Below are positions 6,108-14,083 of a DNA stretch of 17,990 bases, one piece after another. Position numbers and translations under genes: made by a program. Within the stretch, counting starts at the first letter, position 1. The number at the start of each line of letters is the position of its first letter. This DNA is from CAZIRO01 sp964541595 (GTDB taxonomy: Bacteria; Acidobacteriota; HRBIN11), in assembly GCA_964541595.1 (NCBI GenBank), contig CAZIRO010000041.1, forward strand, positions 1 through 17,990, in the 5' to 3' direction. Below the pieces are notes generated by a model, which saw only the letters and a list, made by a program, of their open reading frames with translations, ran no database searches and was not told where the DNA came from.

Positions 6108-6482
6108 ATGCCGACGATCAACCAGCTGGTACGTAAAGGGCGGAAAAAGATTCAAAAGAAGTCGAAAAGCCCGGCTTTACAGGGGAATCCCTTTAAAGCC
6201 GGGGTATGTACGCGCGTGTTTGTGACCACGCCGAAAAAGCCGAATTCTGCACTGCGTAAGGTCGCGCGTGTGAAACTGTCCAACGGTATTGAAGTGACGG
6301 CGTATATCCCGGGTATCGGTCATAATTTACAGGAACACTCTAAAGTTCTCGTGCGCGGTGGACGTGTGAAAGATTTGCCGGGCGTGCGGTATCATATCGT
6401 TCGCGGTGTCCTGGACGCCGCGGGCGTGGAAAACCGTCGGAAGTCCCGCTCAAAGTATGGGACAAAGCGGCCGAAGCAGTAG
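6108..6482 (+). CDS. rpsL: 30S ribosomal protein S12
   Basis: A 124-residue decoding-centre protein of the small subunit. It has TPKKPNSALRKVARV (41-55) and RGGRVKDLPGVRYH (83-96). The lysines at streptomycin-resistance positions (Lys43/44 and Lys88, E. coli 42/43 and 87) are wild type, and the Asp89 normally methylthiolated by RimO is kept. Length matches the family. GGTGAG (6092-6097) lies 10 nt before the ATG. First gene of the operon. It is preceded by promoters and a repeat rather than by rpoB/rpoC as in many bacteria. Confidence 0.98.
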   Translation: MPTINQLVRKGRKKIQKKSKSPALQGNPFKAGVCTRVFVTTPKKPNSALRKVARVKLSNGIEVTAYIPGIGHNLQEHSKVLVRGGRVKDLPGVRYHIVRGVLDAAGVENRRKSRSKYGTKRPKQ

Positions 6483-6595
6483 CCGTCGGCCCGATTGCGT
6501 CACACGGTCGAGTCCTACCGCGTGATATGTGCATTCACCCACGATACGAGCGGTCGATCGACACCGAAAACGTGTCCAGAAAAACATCCGTATAT

Positions 6596-6619
6596 CCGAT
6601 GGGATTCGGAATTCATCGG
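6596..6619 (+). promoter_or_regulatory. Hairpin overlapping the rpsG ribosome binding site
   Basis: CCGATG (6596-6601) pairs with CATCGG (6614-6619), with two further G-U pairs possible inside and an 8-nt loop. Its 3' arm shares the first two G of the rpsG Shine-Dalgarno GGAGGGAG (6618-6625). It lies in the 151-nt rpsL-rpsG spacer, the place where S7 represses its own translation in E. coli. A 10-nt palindrome GTCGATCGAC (6553-6562) lies upstream. Confidence 0.45.
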
Positions 6620-6633
6620 AGGGAGAACAGGGT

Positions 6634-7104
6634 ATGCCGCGGAAGGGACCGGTTGAACGTCGCGAAGTGTTGCCCGACCCGGTCTATCACAGTACGCTGG
6701 TCATGAAATTTATCAATCACATTATGCGGAAGGGGAAAAAATCCAAAGCGGAAAAGATCTTTTACGAGGCAATGGACATCATTCGTGAAAAAACGGGGGA
6801 GGACCCCCTGAAGGTCTTTCATCGTGCTGTGGAAAACTGTCGACCCCACATGGAGGTCCGTTCTCGCCGCATCGGCGGAGCGACCTATCAGATTCCCGTG
6901 GAAGTTCCGGAACACCGTTCGATCTCCCTGAGTATGCGCTGGATTCTGGAAGCCGCACGCAACCGGAATGAAAAGTGCATGCAGGAACGACTGGCCGCGG
7001 AACTGATCGAAGCGGCGGAAAATCGGGGCGCCGCGATCAAAAAACGGGACGACACGCATCGGATGGCTGAAGCGAACCGCGCGTTCGCTCACTTTCGCTG
7101 GTGA
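6634..7104 (+). CDS. rpsG: 30S ribosomal protein S7
   Basis: A 156-residue primary 16S rRNA-binding protein that nucleates assembly of the 30S head. It carries the family signature DPVYHSTLVMKFINHIMRKG near residues 15-34 and RIGGATYQIPVEV in the beta hairpin. The frame is open back to 6529, but GGAGGGAG at 6618-6625 and the MPRKGPVERRE beginning fix the start at 6634, giving the usual length. The spacer to rpsL is the longest inside the operon and contains a hairpin at the ribosome site, so local regulation is plausible. Confidence 0.97.
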   Translation: MPRKGPVERREVLPDPVYHSTLVMKFINHIMRKGKKSKAEKIFYEAMDIIREKTGEDPLKVFHRAVENCRPHMEVRSRRIGGATYQIPVEVPEHRSISLSMRWILEAARNRNEKCMQERLAAELIEAAENRGAAIKKRDDTHRMAEANRAFAHFRW

Positions 7105-7106
7105 CC

Positions 7107-7113
7107 GGAGGAG
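7107..7113 (+). promoter_or_regulatory. Ribosome binding site deciding the fusA start
   Basis: GGAGGAG ends directly before an ATG at 7114 and 9 nt before the in-frame ATG at 7123. Only the second has workable spacing, so fusA is started at 7123. Confidence 0.75.
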
Positions 7114-7122
7114 ATGCACACC

Positions 7123-9198
7123 ATGCCACGCCAGATCCCACTGGAACGGTTGCGGAACATCGGCATTATGGCCCATATCGACGCCGGCAAGACGACGACC
7201 ACGGAGCGGATTCTGTACTATACCGGTGTCACACACCGGATCGGCGAGGTGGACGAAGGCACCGCGACGATGGACTGGATGGAACAGGAAAAAGAACGCG
7301 GTATTACGATTACGGCGGCGGCGACCACGTGTTTCTGGAAGGGCTATCGGATCAACATTATCGATACCCCCGGACACGTCGATTTTACCATCGAAGTCGA
7401 ACGGTCGTTGCGCGTGCTGGACGGTGCCATCGTGGTCATCACGGCCGTCGAAGGGGTACAGCCGCAGACGGAAACCGTCTGGCGACAGGCGGACAAATAT
7501 CGCGTGCCCCGGATCGTGTTTATCAACAAGATGGACCGGGTCGGGGCCGATTTTGAACATGCGGTGCAGACCATTATCGACCGGCTGGGAGGGGTGCCGA
7601 TTCCGGTACAGTACCCCCTGGGCGCCGAAGACCGGTTCGTGGGGGTCATCGATCTGATCGAAGAGAAAGCCTACGTGTATAAAGACGAAACCCTGGGAGC
7701 CGAATACGAAGAGCATCCCATTCCGGAAGAATACGCGGAAAAAGTCGCGCAGTGGCGCGAGAACATGTTTGAAAAACTTGCCGAGATCGACGACCACATC
7801 ATGGAAAAATACCTCGCCGGAGAGTGGCCCACACCGGAGGAGCTGTACCACGCGTTACGGGCGGCGACACTGCAGTTGAACGCCGTGCCGGTACTCTGCG
7901 GGTCGGCCTTTAAAAACAAGGGTGTACAACCCCTGCTGGACGCGGTCATTCACTATTTGCCCTCGCCACTCGACCTGCCACCCATCAAAGGTATCGACCC
8001 GGAAACACATATCGAAGTGTATCGCAAACCGGACGAACATGAACCGTTCTGCGGTCTGGTGTTCAAACTGATGACCGATCCCTATATCGGGCACTTATCG
8101 TATATTCGCATTTATTCCGGATCGATCAAAAACGGCGATGTCGTGTACAACTCCACGAAACGAAAGAACGAACGGATCGGCCGTCTTGTGCGGATGCACG
8201 CGAACAAGCGGGAGGAGATCACGGAGGCATATGCGGGGGACATCTGTGCGGCGGTCGGTCTGAAAACCGTCACGACCGGTGATACTCTCTGCGCTCCGCA
8301 ACAGCCGATCCTTCTGGAGGCCATCGAGTTTCCGGAACCCGTACTGGTCGCCGCAGTGGAACCCAAGACGCGCGAGGATCAGGAACGACTCGGACCGGCG
8401 CTGCAAAAACTCCTCGTTGAAGACCCGAGTCTGCGGTTGCGGGTCCATCCGGAAACGGGACAGACGTTGCTGGCCGGTATGGGCGAACTGCACCTGGAGA
8501 TCATCGTGGATCGTCTGCAGCGGGAGTTCGGCGTACGGGTGAACCTCGGGCGACCGATGGTGGCGTATAAGGAAACGATCACGGTGTCGGCGACTGCGGA
8601 AGGCAAATACATCAAACAGACCGGCGGACGCGGCCAGTACGGTCACTGCTGGTTGCGGGTGGAGCCACTCCCTCCGGGCGGGGGGTTCGTCTTCATCGAT
8701 GAGATCAAAGGCGGCGTCATTCCGAAGGAGTTCATTCCGGCGGTCAGGGCCGGGGTGGAAGAGGCCCTGCAGGAAGGGCCGCTCGGTGGATACCCCGTGG
8801 TGGACGTGAAGGTGGTCCTGTTTGACGGTTCCTACCACGAGGTGGATTCCAGTGAGATCGCGTTTAAAATCGCAGGATCCATGGCGGTGAAAGACGCCGT
8901 TCAGCGTGCACAACCGGTGCTGCTGGAACCCATTATGCGCCTGGAGATCATCACGCCGGACGATTACCTTGGAGAGGTGATCGGTGATCTGAACGCGCGC
9001 CGGGGAAAAATCCTGACCGTTGAGGCGCCCCGTCCCGGCGTCCGGGTGATCAACGCACTGGTTCCGTTGGCTGAGACATTCGGATATGCCACTGCACTGC
9101 GTTCGAAAACACAGGGACGTTCCGTATTCACATTGCAGTTTGACCATTACGAGCCGGTACCTGCGCAAATCGCAGAACGTCTATTGCAAACCCGTTAA
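7123..9198 (+). CDS. fusA: Translation elongation factor G
   Basis: A 691-residue GTPase that drives ribosomal translocation and, with ribosome recycling factor, subunit splitting. GTPase motifs: P-loop AHIDAGKT (17-24), RGITITAAATT (59-69) in switch I, DTPGH (81-85), NKMD (135-138) and GSAFKNKG for G5. Later domains show the expected MGELHLEII and GGRGQYGH (domain IV start) and a C-terminal TPDDYLGEVIGDLNARRG. Slightly shorter than E. coli EF-G (704). It follows rpsG by 18 nt. The gene that normally follows, tuf, is absent: rpsJ starts 17 nt after the stop. Confidence 0.98.
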   Translation: MPRQIPLERLRNIGIMAHIDAGKTTTTERILYYTGVTHRIGEVDEGTATMDWMEQEKERGITITAAATTCFWKGYRINIIDTPGHVDFTIEVERSLRVLDGAIVVITAVEGVQPQTETVWRQADKYRVPRIVFINKMDRVGADFEHAVQTIIDRLGGVPIPVQYPLGAEDRFVGVIDLIEEKAYVYKDETLGAEYEEHPIPEEYAEKVAQWRENMFEKLAEIDDHIMEKYLAGEWPTPEELYHALRAATLQLNAVPVLCGSAFKNKGVQPLLDAVIHYLPSPLDLPPIKGIDPETHIEVYRKPDEHEPFCGLVFKLMTDPYIGHLSYIRIYSGSIKNGDVVYNSTKRKNERIGRLVRMHANKREEITEAYAGDICAAVGLKTVTTGDTLCAPQQPILLEAIEFPEPVLVAAVEPKTREDQERLGPALQKLLVEDPSLRLRVHPETGQTLLAGMGELHLEIIVDRLQREFGVRVNLGRPMVAYKETITVSATAEGKYIKQTGGRGQYGHCWLRVEPLPPGGGFVFIDEIKGGVIPKEFIPAVRAGVEEALQEGPLGGYPVVDVKVVLFDGSYHEVDSSEIAFKIAGSMAVKDAVQRAQPVLLEPIMRLEIITPDDYLGEVIGDLNARRGKILTVEAPRPGVRVINALVPLAETFGYATALRSKTQGRSVFTLQFDHYEPVPAQIAERLLQTR

Positions 9199-9215
9199 AC
9201 CGGTGGGGAACGACC

Positions 9216-9542
9216 ATGAAAGAACCACGCATCCGGATCAAACTGAAATCGTTCGATTACCGGTTGATTGACCAATCCGCGCGGGAGATTGTGCAGACGG
9301 CCAAACGCACCGGTGCGCGTGTATCCGGTCCGATCCCACTACCGACGGAAATCAACCGCTGGACCGTTCTGCGATCGCCGCATACGGACAAAAAATCGCG
9401 GGAACAGTTCGAAATCCGCACGCACAAGCGGCTGATCGACATCATTGCACCGACACCGCAGACGATCGATGCACTGATGAAACTCGAACTCCCCGCAGGC
9501 GTGGATGTGGAGATCAAAGCGCCGGGAATGGACATCACGTAG
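9216..9542 (+). CDS. rpsJ: 30S ribosomal protein S10
   Basis: A 108-residue 30S head protein, also the NusE partner of NusB in antitermination. Recognised by IRIKLKSFDYRLIDQSAREIV-type N-terminus, GPIPLPTEINRWTVLRSPHTDKKSREQFE, and the conserved HKRLIDI segment. It normally opens a separate S10 operon with a long L4-controlled leader. Here only 17 nt separate it from fusA, so no such leader or promoter exists and str and S10 genes appear to be one transcription unit. Confidence 0.98.
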   Translation: MKEPRIRIKLKSFDYRLIDQSAREIVQTAKRTGARVSGPIPLPTEINRWTVLRSPHTDKKSREQFEIRTHKRLIDIIAPTPQTIDALMKLELPAGVDVEIKAPGMDIT

Positions 9543-9573
9543 GATCCCGAAGACCCGCATGTGAGGGCAGGAC

Positions 9574-10263
9574 ATGGAAAGGTACTCCGTTGCCGGTCTG
9601 ATCGGACGGAAGATCGGGATGATGCAGTGGTTTACGGATGACGGGCAGGCGGTCGGGGTTACGCTGCTGCGTGTGGGTCCCTGCGTGGTCACGCGGATTC
9701 GCACGCTGGAACGGGACGGGTATGCCGCCGCTCAGCTGGGACTGCTCGAACCCGTAAAGGTCAAGCATCTGACCCGTCCGGTACTCGGTTATCTCAAGAA
9801 GCACGGGTTGCCGTACGTACGCAAGATGGCCGAGTTTCCGATCCTGGGACCCGTGAAACTCGGGCAACAGATCACGGTGGCCGACGTGTTTACCGTGGGC
9901 GAACTCGTGGACGTCGTGGGCTGGCGGAAGGGCCGTGGGTTTCAGGGTGCCGTGCATCGACACGGGTTCAGCGGCGGACCGGCGTCGCACGGTTCCAAAG
10001 TCCACCGGCGGGTCGGGTCGATCGGAACAGCGACCTTTCCGGGACGGGTCATTAAGGGCAAACGGATGGCCGGCCGGATGGGTGTCGTTCGGGTGAAGAT
10101 TCGCAATCTGCAGATCGCGTTCATTGAACCGGAAGAACACATCCTCGCCGTCATCGGCGGCGTGCCCGGCTGGCCGAACGGGTACGTCTACGTCTACAAG
10201 GCGAAGAAGACACTCGCCGGCCAGATGGAAGAATTCGCAGCCGTTCAGGAAAGCGGAGGCTAA
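9574..10263 (+). CDS. rplC: 50S ribosomal protein L3
   Basis: A 229-residue early-assembly 23S rRNA protein reaching toward the peptidyl-transferase centre. Visible are the GRKIGMMQWFTDDGQ N-terminus and the long loop GPASHGSKVHRRVGSIG followed by FPGRVIKGKRMAGRMG. The loop lacks the Gln that PrmB methylates in E. coli (Gln150): the segment GSIGQNQTP of E. coli reads GSIGTATFP here. Residues about 100-125 contain the normal strand pattern. It is followed by rplD after 3 nt. Confidence 0.97.
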   Translation: MERYSVAGLIGRKIGMMQWFTDDGQAVGVTLLRVGPCVVTRIRTLERDGYAAAQLGLLEPVKVKHLTRPVLGYLKKHGLPYVRKMAEFPILGPVKLGQQITVADVFTVGELVDVVGWRKGRGFQGAVHRHGFSGGPASHGSKVHRRVGSIGTATFPGRVIKGKRMAGRMGVVRVKIRNLQIAFIEPEEHILAVIGGVPGWPNGYVYVYKAKKTLAGQMEEFAAVQESGG

Positions 10264-10266
10264 GGG

Positions 10267-10899
10267 ATGGAAGTCGCCGTGCGCAACATGCAGAACGAAG
10301 TCGTCGGGCAGGTGACGATTCCGCCGGAAATCGCCGAGGCACCCCGGAAGACCTATGTCGTCTGGGAAGCGGTGCGTCATTATCTCGCCAGCATTCGCCG
10401 TGGCACCCATTCGACCAAAACACGGGGCGAGGTTCGTGGCGGCGGACGCAAGCCCTGGCGGCAGAAAGGGACCGGACGCGCACGGCACGGGAGTATCCGT
10501 TCGCCGCTGTGGGTCGGCGGGGGCGTCGTTTTCGGACCGAAACCGCGCAGTTATGCCTACCGCCTGCCGGCGAAAAAACGGAAACTCGCGCTCCGGATCG
10601 TGCTCGCCGACAAACTGCGCGATGGACGTGTGCACATCGTGGACGCACTTCAGATGGAACGGCCCCGCACCAGGGACGGGATCGCGTTTTTGACACGGAT
10701 GCAGTTCCGGCCGGGGGAAGACAGGATCCTGTTTGTCGATGTACGTCTCGACGAGAACTTCGCCAAATCCGTGCGGAACATTCCCGGCATCGGTTTGACA
10801 GAAGTTCGATGGATTCATATCTATGACTTGCTACGTTATGAACACCTGGTGATCACCCGGACGGCTTTTGAACAACTGCAAAAGGTGTGTCTGCCATGA
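10267..10899 (+). CDS. rplD: 50S ribosomal protein L4
   Basis: A 210-residue 23S rRNA protein whose extended loop lines the exit tunnel. The loop region THSTKTRGEVRGGGRKPWRQKGTGRARHGS (about 47-76) is intact, including the KPWRQKGTGRARHG motif associated with macrolide contacts. The start at 10267 follows the rplC stop by 3 nt, with GGAGG inside the rplC end. In E. coli, L4 autoregulates the S10 operon through the rpsJ leader, which is missing here, so any such control would need another site. Confidence 0.97.
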   Translation: MEVAVRNMQNEVVGQVTIPPEIAEAPRKTYVVWEAVRHYLASIRRGTHSTKTRGEVRGGGRKPWRQKGTGRARHGSIRSPLWVGGGVVFGPKPRSYAYRLPAKKRKLALRIVLADKLRDGRVHIVDALQMERPRTRDGIAFLTRMQFRPGEDRILFVDVRLDENFAKSVRNIPGIGLTEVRWIHIYDLLRYEHLVITRTAFEQLQKVCLP

Positions 10900-11198
10900 A
10901 GGCGCTAAGTGATTACGACATTATTCAGTCACAGGTGTTTTCCGAAAAGGCGGATCGGCTCCGGGAGACCCAGAATACGTATACGTTCCGTGTCCATCCG
11001 CACGCAAACAAGATCCAGATTCGTCAGGCCGTCGAACGTATTTTTCATGTGAAGGTGGAAAAGGTCTGGATCGTACGGGTGAAACCCAAACCCCGGGGAC
11101 GGATGTGGCGTCGCGGGCGCCGGGGTTATAAACCGGGGTGGAAAAAAGCGTACGTCAAGCTGGCCGAGGGATATCGGATCGACATCTATCAAGCCTGA
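10896..11198 (+). CDS. rplW: 50S ribosomal protein L23
   Basis: A 100-residue protein at the tunnel exit that docks trigger factor and SRP. It has the N-terminal DYDIIQSQVFSEKA segment, then NTYTFRVHPHANKIQIRQAVE and a basic RGRMWRRGRRGYKPGWKKA loop. The ATG at 10896 overlaps the rplD stop (ATGA). An in-frame GTG at 10887 has AAAGG only 1 nt away and is less likely. Confidence 0.95.
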   Translation: MKALSDYDIIQSQVFSEKADRLRETQNTYTFRVHPHANKIQIRQAVERIFHVKVEKVWIVRVKPKPRGRMWRRGRRGYKPGWKKAYVKLAEGYRIDIYQA

Positions 11199-11216
11199 TG
11201 CGGTGGAGCGTGTCCG

Positions 11217-12041
11217 ATGATTAAACGGTTCCAACCGTACACACCGAGTCGGCGGTTTATGACCGTGCTGATTCCGGAAGAGATCACACGCAGGGAACCG
11301 TATAAACCATTGACACGGGGTAAACAGCGGATCAGCGCCCGGAACAATATGGGACGGATTACCGTCCGGTTCCGCGGCGGCGGTCATAAGCGCCGGTACC
11401 GGGTGATCGACTTTCGCCGGTATGACAAGATCGGTGTACCGGCCCGGGTGGAAGCGATCGAGTACGATCCGAACCGGTCGGCGAACATTGCACTGGTATG
11501 TTATGCGGACGGTGAACGCAGGTACATCCTGCATCCGGACGGTTTGAAGGTCGGTGACGTCATCCAGACGGGACCGGACGCAGAGATCCGCGTGGGTAAT
11601 GCGTTACCGTTGCGCAACATTCCGGAGGGGATCCCAATCCACAACGTCGAATTCTGGCCGGGACACGGTGGCGCGATTGCACGGTCTGCGGGCGCTATGG
11701 CCGTCATCATGGCCAAAGAAGGGGAATACGCGCACGTGCGTCTTCCCTCCGGTGAGATCCGGAAGATTCATCTGGACTGTTATGCGACGATCGGGCAGGT
11801 GGGGAATCTGGATCACTTCAACGTGACAATCGGCAAGGCCGGACGTTCTCGCTGGCTGGGGCGTCGACCGCACGTTCGGGGGACGTGCATGAACCCGGTC
11901 GACCACCCGCACGGCGGTGGTGAAGGCAAGTCCCACCCCGGTCGCCATCCGGTCACCCCGTGGGGACAGCCGACGAAGGGATACAAAACACGGCGCAACA
12001 AACGCACGCAACAGTTCATCGTGAAACGGCGCAAATCCTAA
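11217..12041 (+). CDS. rplB: 50S ribosomal protein L2
   Basis: A 274-residue protein essential for subunit association and peptidyl-transferase structure. It shows RNNMGRITVRFRGGGHKRRYR (42-62) in the OB domain and the C-terminal MNPVDHPHGGGEGKS (225-239), with His230 equivalent to E. coli His229. Length is standard. GGTGGAG (11202-11208) gives a clear ribosome site 8 nt upstream. Confidence 0.98.
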   Translation: MIKRFQPYTPSRRFMTVLIPEEITRREPYKPLTRGKQRISARNNMGRITVRFRGGGHKRRYRVIDFRRYDKIGVPARVEAIEYDPNRSANIALVCYADGERRYILHPDGLKVGDVIQTGPDAEIRVGNALPLRNIPEGIPIHNVEFWPGHGGAIARSAGAMAVIMAKEGEYAHVRLPSGEIRKIHLDCYATIGQVGNLDHFNVTIGKAGRSRWLGRRPHVRGTCMNPVDHPHGGGEGKSHPGRHPVTPWGQPTKGYKTRRNKRTQQFIVKRRKS

Positions 12042-12057
12042 CCGGGAGAAATGGTAC

Positions 12058-12342
12058 ATGGCGCGGTCAAAGAAGAAGGGCCCGTTTGTGGACGACCATC
12101 TGTTGAAAAAGGTCCTGCAGGCACGCGGCGCACGGGAAAAGGTGGTGATCAAAACGTGGTCCCGGCGTTCGACGATCATTCCGGAAATGGTGGGACTGAC
12201 GATCGCGGTGCATAATGGCCGCACTTTCGTGCCGGTGTACATTACAGAAAATATGGTCGGTCATAAACTCGGTGAATTCGCACCGACCCGTACGTTTCGT
12301 GGACATCCGGACAAGTCCGAAAAAAAGGCACGCCGACGGTAA
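12058..12342 (+). CDS. rpsS: 30S ribosomal protein S19
   Basis: A 94-residue 30S head protein contacting S13 and the A-site finger. It reads MARSKKKGPFVDDHLLKK at the start, then KTWSRRSTIIPEMVG, VHNGRTFVPVYITENMVGHKLGEFAPTRTF, all canonical, and ends in a basic tail. The gap to rplB is 16 nt with a GGGAGA ribosome site. Confidence 0.98.
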   Translation: MARSKKKGPFVDDHLLKKVLQARGAREKVVIKTWSRRSTIIPEMVGLTIAVHNGRTFVPVYITENMVGHKLGEFAPTRTFRGHPDKSEKKARRR

Positions 12343-12360
12343 TCCCGGGAGACGTTCGGT

Positions 12361-12783
12361 ATGGCACAACGGCAGACCAGAACAGCGGTGCAGAAAAAAG
12401 TGCCGGAAGTCAGTCGGGCGATTGCCCGACACGTGCGCATTTCACCACGCAAGGCGCGACTGGTGATCAATATGATCCGGGGCAAACCCGTGCCGGAAGC
12501 GATGCGGATTCTGCAGTTCACACCGAAAAAGGCGGCCCGGATCATTGCGAAAGTGCTGCAATCGGCGGTGGCGAATGCGGAAAACCGGGAAGAAGGCAGT
12601 TACAGTGCGGAGGAACTGTTCGTATGGCGGTGTTACGTGGACATGGGGCCGACCCGGATCTGGCGGCGCTATCGGGCGGGGACACGCCGACCGTTTCCCC
12701 GCCGGGTGCATCACAGTCATATCACGATCCGGCTGGCACCCATCGAATGGATGCATCGGACCCCGCGGTCATCATCGTCATGA
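12361..12783 (+). CDS. rplV: 50S ribosomal protein L22
   Basis: A 140-residue protein whose beta hairpin lines the exit tunnel. The core HVRISPRKARLVINMIRGK (24-42) and SAVANAENRE are typical. The hairpin segment GPTRIWRRYRAGTRRPFPRR (97-116) aligns without gaps to the E. coli hairpin but differs at many positions, with extra Arg, Trp and Tyr. The C-terminus after HSHITIRLAP runs about 14 residues beyond the common end and finishes with four serines. Function should be normal; the tail is lineage-specific or disordered. Confidence 0.95.
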   Translation: MAQRQTRTAVQKKVPEVSRAIARHVRISPRKARLVINMIRGKPVPEAMRILQFTPKKAARIIAKVLQSAVANAENREEGSYSAEELFVWRCYVDMGPTRIWRRYRAGTRRPFPRRVHHSHITIRLAPIEWMHRTPRSSSS

Positions 12784-12787
12784 TACA

Positions 12788-12792
12788 GGAGG
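12788..12792 (+). promoter_or_regulatory. Ribosome binding site for the TTG-initiated rpsC
   Basis: GGAGG lies 6 nt before a TTG at 12799. The site and the conserved MGQKVHP protein start identify TTG as initiator. Confidence 0.8.
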
Positions 12793-12798
12793 GGCGTC

Positions 12799-13458
12799 TT
12801 GGGTCAGAAAGTCCATCCCATCGGTTTTCGGTTGGGTTACAATCGGACATGGCTATCGCGCTGGTATACGAAGAAGTACTACCGTCAGTGGCTCCATGAA
12901 GATCTTGCCATCCGGCGGGAAATCAAACACCGGTACTATCATGCGAACATCTCGCGTATTGAGATCGAACGGTATCCGGAACGTATGCGCATCATCATCC
13001 ATGCCGCGCGTCCCGGTCTCATCATCGGGCACCGCGGTCGCGAAGTCGAACGTCTCAACCGCATCATCAGCGAGCGGTATGGGATCAAAGAGGTCCGCGT
13101 CAGTGTGATTGAAATTGAACGACCGGAACTCGATGCCCAGATCGTGGCCGAAAACGTGGCTCTGCAACTGGAGCGGCGGGTAAACTTCCGCCGGGCCATG
13201 CGGCGTGCCGTGGATGCGGCAATACGGTTCGGCGCAAAAGGGGTCAAAATCCGGTGCAAGGGGCGTCTGGGCGGTGCCGAAATCGCACGCGCCGAGTGGT
13301 ACCTGGTGGGGCGACTCCCGCTGAATACGCTGAAAGCCGATATCGATTACGGTTTTGCCGTGGCCAAGACCAAATATGGAACGATCGGCGTGAAGGTGTG
13401 GATCTATAAGGGCGACAAAACGTCTTACCTGGAAGAGACCGCGTATCAGGAGACCTGA
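12799..13458 (+). CDS. rpsC: 30S ribosomal protein S3 (TTG start)
   Basis: A 219-residue protein of the mRNA entry channel with helicase-like function. The type II KH domain contains ARPGLIIGHRGREVERL (about 69-85), and the C-terminal domain has GVKIRCKGRLGGAEIARAEW. The initiator is TTG: translation from it gives GQKVHPIGFRLG, exactly the conserved S3 N-terminus, with a strong GGAGG 6 nt upstream. An ATG downstream would lose conserved residues. It lies 15 nt after rplV and 2 nt before rplP. Confidence 0.97.
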   Translation: MGQKVHPIGFRLGYNRTWLSRWYTKKYYRQWLHEDLAIRREIKHRYYHANISRIEIERYPERMRIIIHAARPGLIIGHRGREVERLNRIISERYGIKEVRVSVIEIERPELDAQIVAENVALQLERRVNFRRAMRRAVDAAIRFGAKGVKIRCKGRLGGAEIARAEWYLVGRLPLNTLKADIDYGFAVAKTKYGTIGVKVWIYKGDKTSYLEETAYQET

Positions 13459-13460
13459 TC

Positions 13461-13889
13461 ATGTTGCAGCCCAAGAAAGTGAAATACCTCAAACACCAGC
13501 GTGGCCGGATGAAAGGTAAGGCCTATCGGGGCAATCGGCTGGCATTCGGCGAATACGGTATCAAAGCCCTGACCCCGGCATGGGTGACATCCCGTCAGAT
13601 CGAGGCCGCACGTGTGGCCATCGTTCGCTACGTCCGAAAGGGCGCGAAACTGTGGATTCGTATCTTCCCGGATAAGGCGATTACGAAAAAACCCCTGGAA
13701 ACCCGCATGGGGAAAGGCAAAGGACCGCGTGTCGGATACGTTGCCGTCGTGCGGCCCGGACGTATCTTATTTGAATTGACGGGTGTGCCGGAAGACATTG
13801 CCTTTGAAGCCTTTCGTCTGGCCAGTCATAAACTCCCCGTACGGTGCGGATTCGTCAAACGCGGTCATATCGGAGTCAGGGAACTATGA
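13461..13889 (+). CDS. rplP: 50S ribosomal protein L16
   Basis: A 142-residue protein at the A-site side of the large subunit. It begins MLQPKKVKYLKHQRGRMKGK and contains KPLETRMGKGKGPRVGYVAVV; the Arg in LETRMG is the E. coli residue Arg81 that is hydroxylated by RoxA. Length is typical (136-144). Its stop overlaps the rpmC start (ATGA, 13886-13889). Confidence 0.98.
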   Translation: MLQPKKVKYLKHQRGRMKGKAYRGNRLAFGEYGIKALTPAWVTSRQIEAARVAIVRYVRKGAKLWIRIFPDKAITKKPLETRMGKGKGPRVGYVAVVRPGRILFELTGVPEDIAFEAFRLASHKLPVRCGFVKRGHIGVREL

Positions 13890-14083
13890 AAGCGGATGAA
13901 CTGCGTCAATTGACCCTTGAAGAACTCCGGAAACTCGAACGGGATCTGCGTGAACGACTGTTTCGGCTAAGATTACGGCATAAACTGGGGCAACTGGAGA
14001 ATACCATGGAAATCCGTTTCACACGCCGTGACCTGGCGCGCGTATTGACCATCATTCGTGAAAAAGAACGGAGTCAGTCATGA
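13886..14083 (+). CDS. rpmC: 50S ribosomal protein L29
   Basis: A 65-residue two-helix protein near the tunnel exit next to L23. The pattern KADELRQLTLEELRKLERDL, RLRLRHKLGQLENT, and RRDLARVLTIIREKE is diagnostic. The frame is open upstream to 13844 inside rplP, but the ATG at 13886 overlaps the rplP stop and matches the family start. Its own stop overlaps rpsQ by 4 nt. Confidence 0.96.
   Translation: MKADELRQLTLEELRKLERDLRERLFRLRLRHKLGQLENTMEIRFTRRDLARVLTIIREKERSQS

Noticed and set aside
6613..7851. 412-codon minus-strand frame opposite rpsG/fusA
   Set aside because: Shadow of conserved genes. Long antisense frames recur over the whole operon, which points to codon bias that avoids stop-forming triplets on the other strand.
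8095..9168. 357-codon minus-strand frame opposite fusA
   Set aside because: Same codon-bias artefact; no family resemblance.
9535..10818. 427-codon open frame on the minus strand opposite rplC/rplD
   Set aside because: It is exactly antisense to two certain ribosomal genes, has a composition typical of reverse-frame translation (His, Arg, Pro rich) and no ribosome site or recognisable domain.
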